Source of the DNA: an uncultured Bacilli bacterium
GTDB taxonomy: Bacteria; Bacillota_I; Bacilli_A; RF39; UBA660
Assembly (NCBI GenBank): GCA_910586865.1
Contig: CAJUIY010000063.1
Location: 1-7,668, forward strand
DNA: 7,668 bases
Reading direction: 5' to 3'
A program made the translations under genes and the position numbers. How positions within the stretch are numbered: the first letter of the stretch is position 1; each line of letters starts with the position of its first letter. The notes under the pieces were generated by a model. That model was not told the origin of the DNA and ran no database searches. It saw only the letters and a list, made by a program, of their open reading frames with translations. Below are positions 1-6,963 of this stretch, one piece after another.

Positions 1-2
1 CA

Positions 3-155
3 TTAACTTCAAGACAAGTATTATCCAAATTAAAATATGATGCAGATACGTTAGTATTTCAAGCAACGGATGTCATAGAAACACAAGTAGTGGATTCTGA
101 TGATTATACAAAAATAGGTCGATATGTCTTAGGAAAAGATAAGACTCTTAATTAG
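3..155 (+). CDS. 3' end of an unidentified protein (partial)
   Basis: A single reading frame is open from the left edge and ends at TAG 153-155; the other two forward frames hit stops within about 40 nt. It encodes the last 50 residues of a protein (LTSRQVLSKLKYDADTLVFQ at its start, GRYVLGKDKTLN at its end). The composition is that of an ordinary soluble protein. I do not recognise the family and the visible part is too short to classify. An intrinsic terminator follows 3 nt after the stop, so the gene closes its own transcription unit and is not part of the pheS operon. Confidence 0.6.
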   Translation, partial: LTSRQVLSKLKYDADTLVFQATDVIETQVVDSDDYTKIGRYVLGKDKTLN

Positions 156-157
156 AG

Positions 158-177
158 AAAGTGGAAATCCACTTTTT
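158..177 (+). terminator. Intrinsic terminator of the upstream gene
   Basis: The stem AAAGTGG (158-164) pairs perfectly with CCACTTT (169-175) across an AAAT loop, and the 3' arm runs into a T tract (TTTTT 173-177). It starts 3 nt after the upstream stop codon and separates that gene from the promoter of the pheS operon. Confidence 0.75.
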
Positions 178-206
178 CATTTGGAAGAATTCTAAAAAAA
201 TAAGGA

Positions 207-234
207 TTGAAAAAAATATAAAACATGTTATAAT
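207..234 (+). promoter_or_regulatory. Sigma-A promoter (extended -10) of the T-box/pheST operon
   Basis: The -35 box is TTGAAA (207-212) and the -10 box is a perfect TATAAT (229-234), separated by 16 bp. A TG one base upstream of the -10 box (226-227) makes it an extended -10 promoter. Transcription should start near 241, immediately before the T-box leader. The arrangement suggests a strong constitutive start, with control exerted by attenuation in the leader. Confidence 0.75.
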
Positions 235-244
235 AACATTATCG

Positions 245-459
245 ACTTGGATTAAGAAGTAGTAGTGATGGAATACTTTCAAGAGAGCTTGTGGTTGGTG
301 AAAACAAGTAAGGATAAATCATGAATTCGTCTTAGGAGTTCTTATTAATTGTAAGCGTAATTCTTGCGTTAAAAGAGTTTAAGTGTATAGTAAAAGATAA
401 CTATAAAGTAAGGTGGTACCGCGAGAAATCGTCCTTATGTCTATTAGTTATCTTTTTTT
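245..459 (+). promoter_or_regulatory. T-box riboswitch (tRNA-Phe, specifier TTC)
   Basis: The untranslated leader carries the conserved T-box elements in order. The distal stem I motifs are AGAGAGC (282-288) and GGTTGGTG (293-300). The 3' side of stem I has GAATTCGTCTTAGGAGT, where TTC at 326-328 fits the specifier position and reads Phe. A small stem III candidate is AGCGTAA/TTGCGTT (354-370). The T-box is AAGGTGGTACCGCG (410-423), whose TGGT bulge pairs with the NCCA end of uncharged tRNA; AAGG pairs with CCTT (433-436) to form the antiterminator. T-boxes sense the charging state of one tRNA and let transcription continue when it is uncharged. The Phe specifier agrees with pheS and pheT downstream. 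The exact stem I base pairing was not folded by computation. Confidence 0.93.
392..459 (+). terminator. T-box attenuator terminator hairpin
   Basis: AAAAGATAACTA (392-403) pairs perfectly with TAGTTATCTTTT (445-456), followed by a T run to 459. Unlike the classic layout, this stem encloses the antiterminator (410-436) and does not share its 3' strand. A competing hairpin TATAGT/ACTATA (386-391 with 400-405) would tie up the 5' arm and is the likely partner of the antiterminated state. The SD GGAGG of the first gene begins right after the T run. Confidence 0.8.
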
Positions 460-473
460 GGAGGAATTTATTT

Positions 474-1115
474 ATGGAGAAACAGAGATTTCTATTTGAT
501 ATTGATGGAACTTTATTAGAGTCTAATTATTCCTATGAACAGGAATACTTTATGAGTGTTTTAAATAGTGAGGATGCGAAACGATTTCTTCCTATGCTTG
601 GAAGATTAGTAGCTGAATACGAACAAAGACATATGTGTTATGATATTTCTCTTCTTTCTAAATATCTTACTTATAAGAGTGGAGTTCTAATCAGTAAAGA
701 AATAATTAATGGTTGGCAACAAGCTTTGAGTGAAACACCTCCTATTATAATAGAAGAAGTAGTAGAAACTCTAAATGATTTAAAACATAGAAATAAGAGT
801 TTAGCAATTATTACAAACTGGTTTTTAAAACCTCAAGTTATTCGGTTAGAGAAAAGTAATCTGAAAGACTATTTTGATGATTTTTATGGAGGGGATTCTT
901 TTATAAAACCAAATCGTCAAGGTTATATAAATGCTTGTGGTAGGTATCCAATAGATGAGTGTGTGATGATTGGAGATTCTCTAGAAGCAGATATTTATGG
1001 TGCGATGGAAGTAGGAATCGATTCTATTTATTATAATCCAAACAATAAGAACGATTTTGATAAAAGTAAAATAAAAAGCATCAAAAACATGAAAGAGTTA
1101 AGGAGATTTTATTAG
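474..1115 (+). CDS. HAD superfamily hydrolase (phosphatase-like, cap type C1)
   Basis: This 213-residue cytoplasmic protein has the four HAD motifs. Motif I is DIDGT (D9 nucleophile, D11 acid/base), motif II is the Thr in IITNW (T114), motif III is the Lys in FIKPN (K145), and motif IV is GDSLEAD (D168, D173, Mg2+ ligands). Residues about 15-90 between motifs I and II form the helical C1 cap, placing it with the subfamily IA phosphatases (phosphoglycolate phosphatase/YjjG-like). The substrate cannot be told from the sequence. The ATG at 474 is chosen because GGAGG (460-464) lies 9 nt upstream. It is the first gene behind the Phe T-box, so it should be induced with pheST; a housekeeping or metabolite-repair role in translation is possible but is inference. 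Confidence 0.85.
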   Translation: MEKQRFLFDIDGTLLESNYSYEQEYFMSVLNSEDAKRFLPMLGRLVAEYEQRHMCYDISLLSKYLTYKSGVLISKEIINGWQQALSETPPIIIEEVVETLNDLKHRNKSLAIITNWFLKPQVIRLEKSNLKDYFDDFYGGDSFIKPNRQGYINACGRYPIDECVMIGDSLEADIYGAMEVGIDSIYYNPNNKNDFDKSKIKSIKNMKELRRFY

Positions 1116-1116
1116 A

Positions 1117-1485
1117 ATGAGAGGAAATCAAGAAGAAAATACTGGAATAATAGGATTTATTGGAGAAAGTAATTTGAAAAAGGGTACCATAGCTGACTTT
1201 TTATCGAAATTACAGGAAGATACACCAAATATTAGCAATAGAGAAAAGAAAGGAAAGGTTGTCTATACCTATGGAAGTGTCTTCCCAAATGAGGAAGTGG
1301 CACAGAAAGTGATGGAATATCTTGATAGAGAAAATAAAAGAAAAGTATGTGAAGCACTTGGAGTAGTAATTACTAATATAGAGGACATTAGTTGGAATCA
1401 GGTAATAGAGTTAATTGAAGGTAAAAAGAACGAACAAAGACCAAAACTTTTAGAAAAAATAAGAGGAAAGAGGGAAATGTTATGA
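1117..1485 (+). CDS. Hypothetical 122-residue protein in the pheST operon
   Basis: I do not recognise this protein. It is small, soluble and lysine/glutamate-rich, with no signal peptide or membrane segment. The N-terminal part has a glycine-containing hydrophobic stretch (GIIGFIGESNLKKGTI, 10-25); the middle has KVVYTYGSVFPNEEVA (47-62), followed by a likely helix and a basic, charged C-terminus. The mix suggests a compact alpha/beta fold. Its ATG lies one base after the HAD stop, with AAGGAGA at 1099-1105 inside the HAD gene, and its TGA overlaps the pheS start as ATGA. It is therefore very probably translated and coupled to both neighbours. The position between a T-box and pheS suggests a link to aminoacylation or the starvation response, but no function can be assigned. 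Confidence 0.75.
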   Translation: MRGNQEENTGIIGFIGESNLKKGTIADFLSKLQEDTPNISNREKKGKVVYTYGSVFPNEEVAQKVMEYLDRENKRKVCEALGVVITNIEDISWNQVIELIEGKKNEQRPKLLEKIRGKREML

Positions 1486-2540
1486 AAAATAAAAAGATAG
1501 AAGAAGTGAAAGTTTTAATCGATAAAGATAAAAATGCGGTGGTAGATTTAAAAGGGTTAAACGAATTAAAAGTAAAATATCTTGGCAAAAAGGGACTTAT
1601 TTCGGAACTAAATCAAGAAATCAGGAATATTCCAAATGAGGAGAAAAAAGAATTTGGACAAAAGGTGAATGAAGTAAGAACTCTTTTTAATGAATATTAT
1701 GACGAAAAGAAAAAAGAATTTGAGAGCGTATTATTAAATGAAAAATTAAAAAAAGAAGCCATTGATATTAGTTTGCCTGCTACAAAAGTGGTTAGTGGTG
1801 CTCCTAATATATTAGAGAAATTAGTAGAAGAAGTAGAAGAAGTATTCATGTCTATGGGATATGATGTAGTAGATGGTCCCGAAATTGAAGAAGATAAGTA
1901 TAACTTTGAAATGTTAAATATTCCAAAAGGGCATCCTGCTAGAGATGCACAGGATACGTTTTATCTAGAAGGAGAAGAGATTCTACTTCGAAGTCAAACA
2001 TCACCAGTTCAAGTAAGGACGATGTTAAAAGGAAAAGGAGAAATTCCAATTCGTGTGATTTGTCCAGGTAAAACGTATCGAAGAGATGATGATGATGCCA
2101 CTCATTCCCATCAATTTATGCAAATTGAAGGATTGTTAGTAGATAAGAATATTTCATTGTCAGACTTAAAAGGCACGATTGATGTACTTGCTAAGAAATT
2201 ATTTGGTCCAGAGACAGAAACCCGTTTTCATCCTAGTTATTATCAATTTACAGAACCTTCGGTAGAAGGTGATATTAGTTGTTTTCACTGTCATGGTAGT
2301 GGTTGTCATATTTGTAAAAATACAGGTTGGATTACCGTAGTAGGAGCAGGGATTGTTCATCCTAATGTTTTACGTATGAGTGGGTATGACCCAGAAAAGT
2401 GGAGTGGCTTTGCTTTTGGATTTGGTGCTGATCGCCTTACGATGCTTAAGTATGGCATTGACGATTGTCGTGTTCTTTACAATACGGATTTAAGAGAAGT
2501 TACCACCTTTGATCGAAAGGAGATGGAATGGAATGATTAG
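1482..2540 (+). CDS. pheS: Phenylalanyl-tRNA synthetase alpha subunit
   Basis: This is the catalytic subunit of the alpha2-beta2 class II synthetase that charges tRNA-Phe in the cytoplasm. At 352 residues it has the usual length. Residues 1-90 form the N-terminal coiled-coil arm that contacts tRNA. The catalytic core follows, with motif 2 at TYRRDDDDATHSHQFMQIEG (198-217) and motif 3 at FGFGADRLTMLKYGIDD (312-328). A311 in GFAFG matches the alanine that shapes the Phe pocket. Four cysteines (C267, C270, C275, C278; CxxC-x4-CxxC) form the insertion commonly seen in Firmicutes PheS. The start overlaps the upstream stop by 4 nt and has GAGGG (1470-1474) 7 nt upstream. It lies under Phe T-box control with pheT. 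Confidence 0.97.
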   Translation: MKNKKIEEVKVLIDKDKNAVVDLKGLNELKVKYLGKKGLISELNQEIRNIPNEEKKEFGQKVNEVRTLFNEYYDEKKKEFESVLLNEKLKKEAIDISLPATKVVSGAPNILEKLVEEVEEVFMSMGYDVVDGPEIEEDKYNFEMLNIPKGHPARDAQDTFYLEGEEILLRSQTSPVQVRTMLKGKGEIPIRVICPGKTYRRDDDDATHSHQFMQIEGLLVDKNISLSDLKGTIDVLAKKLFGPETETRFHPSYYQFTEPSVEGDISCFHCHGSGCHICKNTGWITVVGAGIVHPNVLRMSGYDPEKWSGFAFGFGADRLTMLKYGIDDCRVLYNTDLREVTTFDRKEMEWND

Positions 2541-4902
2541 TTTAGAATGGGTAAAAGATTATATTGATATTTCTGACCAAGATTTAAAAGAACTAGCTGT
2601 TAAAATTACACAATCTGGTATTAATGTAGAAAAAGTAATCACGAATCATATTGATTATTTGGTAATAGGTGAAGTGGTAGAATGTGTAAATCATCCTGAT
2701 AGTGATCACTTACATGTGTGTCAAGTAAATATCGGAGAAAAAACGACTCAAATTGTCTGTGGTGCTCCTAATGTGAGAAAAGGATTAAAGGTGATAGTGG
2801 CTTTACCTGGAGCAATCTTACCAGGGGATTTTGAAATCAGATCCAGTAAAATTAGAGGGCAAGAATCAAATGGAATGATTTGTGCTCTTTATGAATTAGG
2901 ATTAGAAGAGAAGACAGAAGAAGCTTATAACAGAGGAATTGAAGAGTTAGATTCAAATGCACCAGTAGGAGAAAATCCTATGAAATATTTAGGGTTGGAT
3001 GATACTTTATATGAATTAGATATTCATAAACATCGTAATAATGATTGTTATTACCATATCGGATTTGCCTATGAAATAGGAGCTATCTTAAACCGTGAGG
3101 TAACCCTTCCTAAAAATGATTATAAAGAAGTAGCAGATTCTATTGAGAATTATTTTGAGCTAGCAGTGGAAACAGAAAAATGTCCCTACTATAGTGCTAA
3201 AATGGTGAGAAACGTAAAAATAGGAGAAAGCCCGGATTTTATCAAAAGACGTCTTACTGCTGCCGGAATGAGACCAATTAATAATGTAGTCGATATTTCT
3301 AATTATGTCATGTTAGAGTATGGACAACCCCTTCATTTCTTTGATAAGAAAAAATTAGGAGATAAAGTAGTCGTTAGAGATGCTTATGAAATGGAAGAAG
3401 TAATCACCTTAGATGGAAAAACAAGAGTTTTAAAAAGTAGTGATATCGTGATTACGGATGGAGAAAGGGCCGTTTGTATTGCTGGTGTGATGGGTGGTGC
3501 AAATACCGAAGTAGAAGAAGGTACCACCGATATCTTAATAGAAGCAGCTATCTTTGATCCCGTAAGTATTCGGTATACAGCAAATAACTTAGACCTTCGC
3601 AGTGAAGCATCTATTAGATATGGCAAAGGATTAAATTATGAATATACGGAAATGGCTTTGGACCGGGCTTGTCATTTGTTAGAAAAGTATGCAGAAGCGG
3701 AAGTATTATCGGATGTTGTGAAATACGATGTCATAGATAAACAAAATAAACAGGTAATCTTTACTCCTTCTGATATTAATAAAATTTTAGGTATTGAAAT
3801 ATCAGAACAAGATATGAAGGTGGAATTAGAACGCCTTGATTTTCCATATCAATTAGAAAATAGTAAATTTATTGTTACCATTCCTAAAAGAAGGTTAGAT
3901 ATTGATCCAAATGTAAATGATATCGCAGAAGAAATTGGTAGACTTTATGGGTATCAAAATTTAATTTCTACGCTTCCTACTGTTACGATACGTCGTGGGG
4001 AATATGTGGGTGATGTCAAATATAAAAAGATGTTATCCAAAAGATTACGTTCTCTGGGGTTAAATGAGGCAAAAACGTATACCCTAGTTTCTCCTAGTAT
4101 GGCTGCAATGTTTCCTTACCGAAAAAAAGAGCAAGCCATTTTACCAAATCCAATGAGTATGGATAAATCCATTGTTCGTACTACTTTACTTCCTTCTCTT
4201 TTGAGTGTTTATCGCTTTAATAAAGCTCATAAAGTGGAAGATATCTTCTTATATGAAATTAGTAAAACATATGATAAAAATTATCAAGAAGAAAGTTTAG
4301 TTAGTGGGCTTTTATGTGGAAATTACTTAGGAAGTGATTGGAATCCATCCGTAAAAGCTGATTTCTATTTGGTAAAGGGAATCGTCGAAAATATCTTATG
4401 TTACATGGGATTTAAGAATCGTTATCATTTTGAAGTTTGTAATGAAAAAGATTTTCACCCCTTTCAGAGTGCCACCATCTTACTGGATAGAAAGCCTATT
4501 GGAATCTTAGGTAGAATTCATCCTATGATTTCCAAAGATGAAATCTATGTATTTGAATTTTCTTTAAATGCTTTAATGGGAAAGATTAAACCCCTTAAGT
4601 ATAAAGAGGCTCCTAAATATCCAGGAATGGAAAAAGATATGGCATTTCTTTTCGAAAAGAGTATTCCTGTCCAAGAAGTAATATCCGTCATTAAAAAAAC
4701 AGGTGGAAGATTGCTTACCGACGTATCTGTTTTTGACGTCTATCTTGGTAGTAATATCGAAGAAGATAAAAAATCAATTGCTTTTAAACTTCAATTTATG
4801 GATTCAGCTAGAACTTTAACGAATGAAGAAGTAATGGACATCTTTCATAAAATAGTAGGAAAGGTAGAAGAAGAATTCCATGCTACCTTAAGAGATAAAT
4901 AA
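2533..4902 (+). CDS. pheT: Phenylalanyl-tRNA synthetase beta subunit
   Basis: This is the 789-residue partner of PheS, responsible for tRNA binding and for hydrolysis of mischarged Tyr-tRNA-Phe. In order: the N-terminal module starting MISLEWVKDYID, the EMAP/OB tRNA-binding domain (about 42-150, with HPDSDHLHVCQV), the B3/B4 editing domain (about 210-380, with NNVVDISNYVMLEYGQPLHF and IAGVMGG), the B5 domain (about 405-475), the core-like B6-B7 region, and a C-terminal FDX-ACB anticodon-binding domain (about 695-789). ATG 2533 is preferred over an in-frame ATG at 2509: AAAGGAGA (2516-2523) sits 9 nt before 2533, and family members begin at this Met. It overlaps pheS by 8 nt, so translation is coupled. 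The editing domain has some unusual residues (see findings). Confidence 0.97.
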   Translation: MISLEWVKDYIDISDQDLKELAVKITQSGINVEKVITNHIDYLVIGEVVECVNHPDSDHLHVCQVNIGEKTTQIVCGAPNVRKGLKVIVALPGAILPGDFEIRSSKIRGQESNGMICALYELGLEEKTEEAYNRGIEELDSNAPVGENPMKYLGLDDTLYELDIHKHRNNDCYYHIGFAYEIGAILNREVTLPKNDYKEVADSIENYFELAVETEKCPYYSAKMVRNVKIGESPDFIKRRLTAAGMRPINNVVDISNYVMLEYGQPLHFFDKKKLGDKVVVRDAYEMEEVITLDGKTRVLKSSDIVITDGERAVCIAGVMGGANTEVEEGTTDILIEAAIFDPVSIRYTANNLDLRSEASIRYGKGLNYEYTEMALDRACHLLEKYAEAEVLSDVVKYDVIDKQNKQVIFTPSDINKILGIEISEQDMKVELERLDFPYQLENSKFIVTIPKRRLDIDPNVNDIAEEIGRLYGYQNLISTLPTVTIRRGEYVGDVKYKKMLSKRLRSLGLNEAKTYTLVSPSMAAMFPYRKKEQAILPNPMSMDKSIVRTTLLPSLLSVYRFNKAHKVEDIFLYEISKTYDKNYQEESLVSGLLCGNYLGSDWNPSVKADFYLVKGIVENILCYMGFKNRYHFEVCNEKDFHPFQSATILLDRKPIGILGRIHPMISKDEIYVFEFSLNALMGKIKPLKYKEAPKYPGMEKDMAFLFEKSIPVQEVISVIKKTGGRLLTDVSVFDVYLGSNIEEDKKSIAFKLQFMDSARTLTNEEVMDIFHKIVGKVEEEFHATLRDK

Positions 4903-4929
4903 AAATAGCTAATTCACTTTAGCTATTTT
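4902..4929. terminator. Bidirectional terminator between pheT and sspI
   Basis: AAAATAGCTAA (4902-4912) is a perfect inverted repeat of TTAGCTATTTT (4919-4929), with a 6-nt loop. The A and T tracts at the arm ends give a U run in either direction, so the hairpin can end both the pheST transcript and the convergent sspI transcript. The last codons and the TAA of sspI lie within the 3' arm. Confidence 0.8.
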
Positions 4930-5140
4930 CTTGTTCTCCTTGATTTACTCTTTGCTTAATGATTTCCATCATTTCATTTTTTAATCTTTGATCTGCTCCT
5001 TGCCAAACAATTTCAAAAAATACTCCCATACCAGGTAGAGTTACTTCATCTTCTGATTCTATTGATTCATTAATCGCACTTTGTAAAGAATCATAATCAT
5101 CTCCCTTAAAATTATTTATAATATGTTCTCTAATACTCAT
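4919..5140 (-). CDS. sspI: Small acid-soluble spore protein SspI
   Basis: The 73-residue product matches the SspI family in length (B. subtilis SspI is about 71 residues) and pattern: an N-terminal IREHIINN helix, the hallmark LPGMGVFFEIVW (35-46), and a charged C-terminal helix with KNEMMEIIKQ. SspI is a minor SASP made in the forespore and found in the spore core; its role in outgrowth is poorly defined. A GTG at 5149 would add three residues, but the SD AAGGAG (5156-5151) would then be only 1 nt away. ATG 5140 lies 10 nt from it and is the better start. The gene is monocistronic, convergent with pheT and divergent from the membrane-protein gene. Its presence is strong evidence that the host sporulates. 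Confidence 0.92.
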   Translation of the reverse strand: MSIREHIINNFKGDDYDSLQSAINESIESEDEVTLPGMGVFFEIVWQGADQRLKNEMMEIIKQRVNQGEQENS

Positions 5141-5161
5141 ATGTATCACGCTCCTTACTAT

Positions 5162-5191
5162 TATATTGGTAAGATTAGAATAAATTTATTC
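5162..5191 (-). promoter_or_regulatory. Possible sigma-G promoter of sspI
   Basis: On the minus strand, GAATA (5191-5187) fits the forespore -35 pattern GHATR, and CAATATA (5168-5162) matches CATNHTA at 6 of 7 positions, with an 18-bp spacer. SspI is a forespore (sigma-G) gene in Bacillus. A weak point is that the predicted start would fall at about 5155, inside the SD, leaving a very short leader. Confidence 0.3.
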
Positions 5192-5194
5192 TAA
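5175..5194. repeat. Perfect 20-bp palindrome in the divergent region
   Basis: TTAGAATAAATTTATTCTAA is identical on both strands. It lies between the divergent sspI and membrane-protein genes and overlaps the possible sspI -35 box. A shorter relative, ATTCTTAGAAT (5228-5238), uses the same half-site about 45 bp away. It could be an operator for a dimeric regulator; a chance origin in AT-rich DNA is possible but less likely at this length. Confidence 0.5.
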
Positions 5195-5298
5195 GATTGT
5201 ATAAAAAAATAAAAAACTTCCATAGTAATTCTTAGAATACACAAGATATAACCATAGGATAAAAAATAGAATTTATGATAATAAGGTGGAATGGTGAA

Positions 5299-5874
5299 AT
5301 GGAAAAGAAAGAAAGGAGTCTTTATCAAGTAATAACAAGCTTATTAAGAATTGATATTTTATTTCTATTTTTTTATCAGATGATGGAAGGAAACTTCCAC
5401 ACTCTTCATTATTTCATAACCACCTTTCTTTTTACCTACTTTGATAAATTCTTAAACAAATGGTTTTCTTTTCGTTTTAGTAATTTTATAAATGGATTTC
5501 TTTTCATTTTTGTGTTTTTATCACAAATAGCGGGAAGAGTTTTTGATTTTTATACAATTTTCTCTTTTTGGGATATTCTTCTCCATACCTTAGCAGGAAT
5601 TTTATTTTATTATATAGGAAAAGAATTGATTTTATATTTTCACCCTTCATTACGAAAAAAAAGAATACTTATTTTCTTCTGCTTTTGTTTTTCTCTAACA
5701 ATGGGAACTATATGGGAGATATTTGAATTTACTTTTGATCAACTACTTTATATGAATATGCAAGAAGCTCGAGGACTAGTATGTGTTTCTGCCATAAAAG
5801 ATACTATGAGTGATTTAATCGTATTAACGTTAGGAACCATTTTTTCTGCCATTTTAGATAGGCATCAGAAATAA
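5299..5874 (+). CDS. DUF2238/YjdF-like integral membrane protein
   Basis: The 191-residue protein is very hydrophobic, with about six membrane segments (roughly 10-28, 35-52, 62-80, 90-113, 121-144 and 168-186). The second half carries the signature of the DUF2238 (YjdF) family: WDxLLH..AG (W91, D92, H96, G100), WEIFEFxxD (W139, E140, E143, D147) and DTMxDL......G (D168, D172, G179). These polar residues sit within or beside the helices and suggest a conserved membrane-embedded site; the function of the family is unknown to me. ATG 5299 is chosen over ATG 5275 because AAGGTGG (5283-5289) lies 9 nt upstream of it. No clear sigma-A promoter is visible. It is divergent from sspI; a role in sporulation is conceivable but unsupported. 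Confidence 0.75.
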   Translation: MEKKERSLYQVITSLLRIDILFLFFYQMMEGNFHTLHYFITTFLFTYFDKFLNKWFSFRFSNFINGFLFIFVFLSQIAGRVFDFYTIFSFWDILLHTLAGILFYYIGKELILYFHPSLRKKRILIFFCFCFSLTMGTIWEIFEFTFDQLLYMNMQEARGLVCVSAIKDTMSDLIVLTLGTIFSAILDRHQK

Positions 5875-5878
5875 AATA

Positions 5879-5907
5879 CTAGCAATTTTTGTAAAAAGTG
5901 ATATAAT
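5879..5907 (+). promoter_or_regulatory. Extended -10 promoter for the 333-residue gene
   Basis: A perfect TATAAT (5902-5907) is preceded by TG and one base (5899-5901), giving an extended -10 element. The -35 region at 17 bp is poor (CTAGCA, 5879-5884), as is common for extended -10 promoters. Transcription would begin near 5914, about 48 nt before the next start codon. The sequence between contains no obvious hairpin. Confidence 0.6.
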
Positions 5908-5961
5908 AAGTAACCAAGTTTTTAGAACAGATTATTAAATAAGAAAAGAAGGGGTATTTTT

Positions 5962-6963
5962 ATGACTGGAGTAACAAAAGAGAATGAGTGGATGATGAAT
6001 CAATATAACAATAAAGTAGTTTTACAAAGGGTATTAGAGAGGTTAGGAATAAGTAGAGAATGTGCAGAAAATGACTTAGTATTAAAGATGATTATTTCTT
6101 TATTTTGTAACCAAATAGAACTTTTTGATTTTTCGGAGACTGATTATTTTCGTGGATATGAAGATAGAGAAAAAATATTAAATAGTCTTCTTAACATAAT
6201 AGCTCGTAAGACTTATGAGACTTTAGAAGATAAATTGTTAGTGGAAGAAAGTAATGATTTTTGCATTATTAGAGTAGGTAAGATTATAGATAGGAATGGA
6301 TATAATCATGATATAAACCATCTAGAACTTTATAAAAAGATGATATTAGATATGGATAATCGTTTGATAAAAAAATTTTTGGCAACTGAACTTTATTATA
6401 ATAAAAATAACAAAGTGGTTTCTTTTAGAAATCAGGAAGTTATCCCTTTTCAGGATGAAAAGAAAGAGAAAAGACAAGAAATTTTTGCTAATATCACTAC
6501 GGTAACAGAAGAGTATGATGAAAGAAAAAAATGGACAAAGAGTGTCATACAAAATTATGCCGGGAAAGCAGAGAATAATGGGATTCATTTTTTTGATTCA
6601 TTTGGGTATCAAAATGAGACAACAATTTCTGTCTGTGAGAACAAAGTAAAAGTTAGTTATAAACGATTGGATGAAAATACACATAAAAAGGTAACAGAAG
6701 AAAGTTCTCCTTTTGATTTGAAATATAAAAAAGTATACGAGGATTATATTACAGGAAAAAGTTTTGTTTTAGAGGAGGAAGGAAATCTCCCTTCCAATCT
6801 TGCCGATTTATTCGATGGAATGACTGAAATACCTTCTGTTTATAAGAATTGTATAGGAATCTGTTATTGTTTAGATGATGATTTACAAGAAGAGATAAAA
6901 TTAGAACAATGTATGAATGACATAAAAAATCTGAGTAGGAATTATAAAAGAAAAAAAAGATAA
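5962..6963 (+). CDS. Hypothetical soluble 333-residue protein
   Basis: I do not recognise this protein. It has no signal peptide or transmembrane segment, is rich in Lys, Glu, Asn and Asp, and ends in a strongly basic tail (NYKRKKR). Residues 17-95 look helical; 96-165 (CIIRVGKIIDRNGYNHDINH and after) look mixed alpha/beta; a Lys/Glu linker at about 165-172 is followed by a second region with beta-type alternation (TTISVCENKVKVSYKRL, about 220-236). A CxxxCxC cluster (C297, C301, C303) lies near the C-terminus. Start: ATG with AAGGGG (5949-5954) 7 nt upstream. It has its own promoter and no operon partner in view. Possible roles such as a regulator, phage-related or sporulation protein cannot be told apart. 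Confidence 0.8.
   Translation: MTGVTKENEWMMNQYNNKVVLQRVLERLGISRECAENDLVLKMIISLFCNQIELFDFSETDYFRGYEDREKILNSLLNIIARKTYETLEDKLLVEESNDFCIIRVGKIIDRNGYNHDINHLELYKKMILDMDNRLIKKFLATELYYNKNNKVVSFRNQEVIPFQDEKKEKRQEIFANITTVTEEYDERKKWTKSVIQNYAGKAENNGIHFFDSFGYQNETTISVCENKVKVSYKRLDENTHKKVTEESSPFDLKYKKVYEDYITGKSFVLEEEGNLPSNLADLFDGMTEIPSVYKNCIGICYCLDDDLQEEIKLEQCMNDIKNLSRNYKRKKR

Noticed and set aside
2509..2532. ATG at 2509 as an earlier start of pheT
   Set aside because: It would overlap pheS by 32 nt and has no SD at proper spacing, while AAAGGAGA lies 9 nt before ATG 2533, where family members begin.
3384..3626. Minus-strand open frame within pheT (and similar ones at 1388-1588 and 6346-6588)
   Set aside because: Each lies wholly or almost wholly inside a well-supported gene on the other strand and has low-complexity shadow composition with no domain.
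5253..5261. CATAGGATA as a sigma-E or sigma-K -10 box for the membrane-protein gene
   Set aside because: No fitting -35 element lies at the required spacing, and such short matches are expected by chance in this composition.
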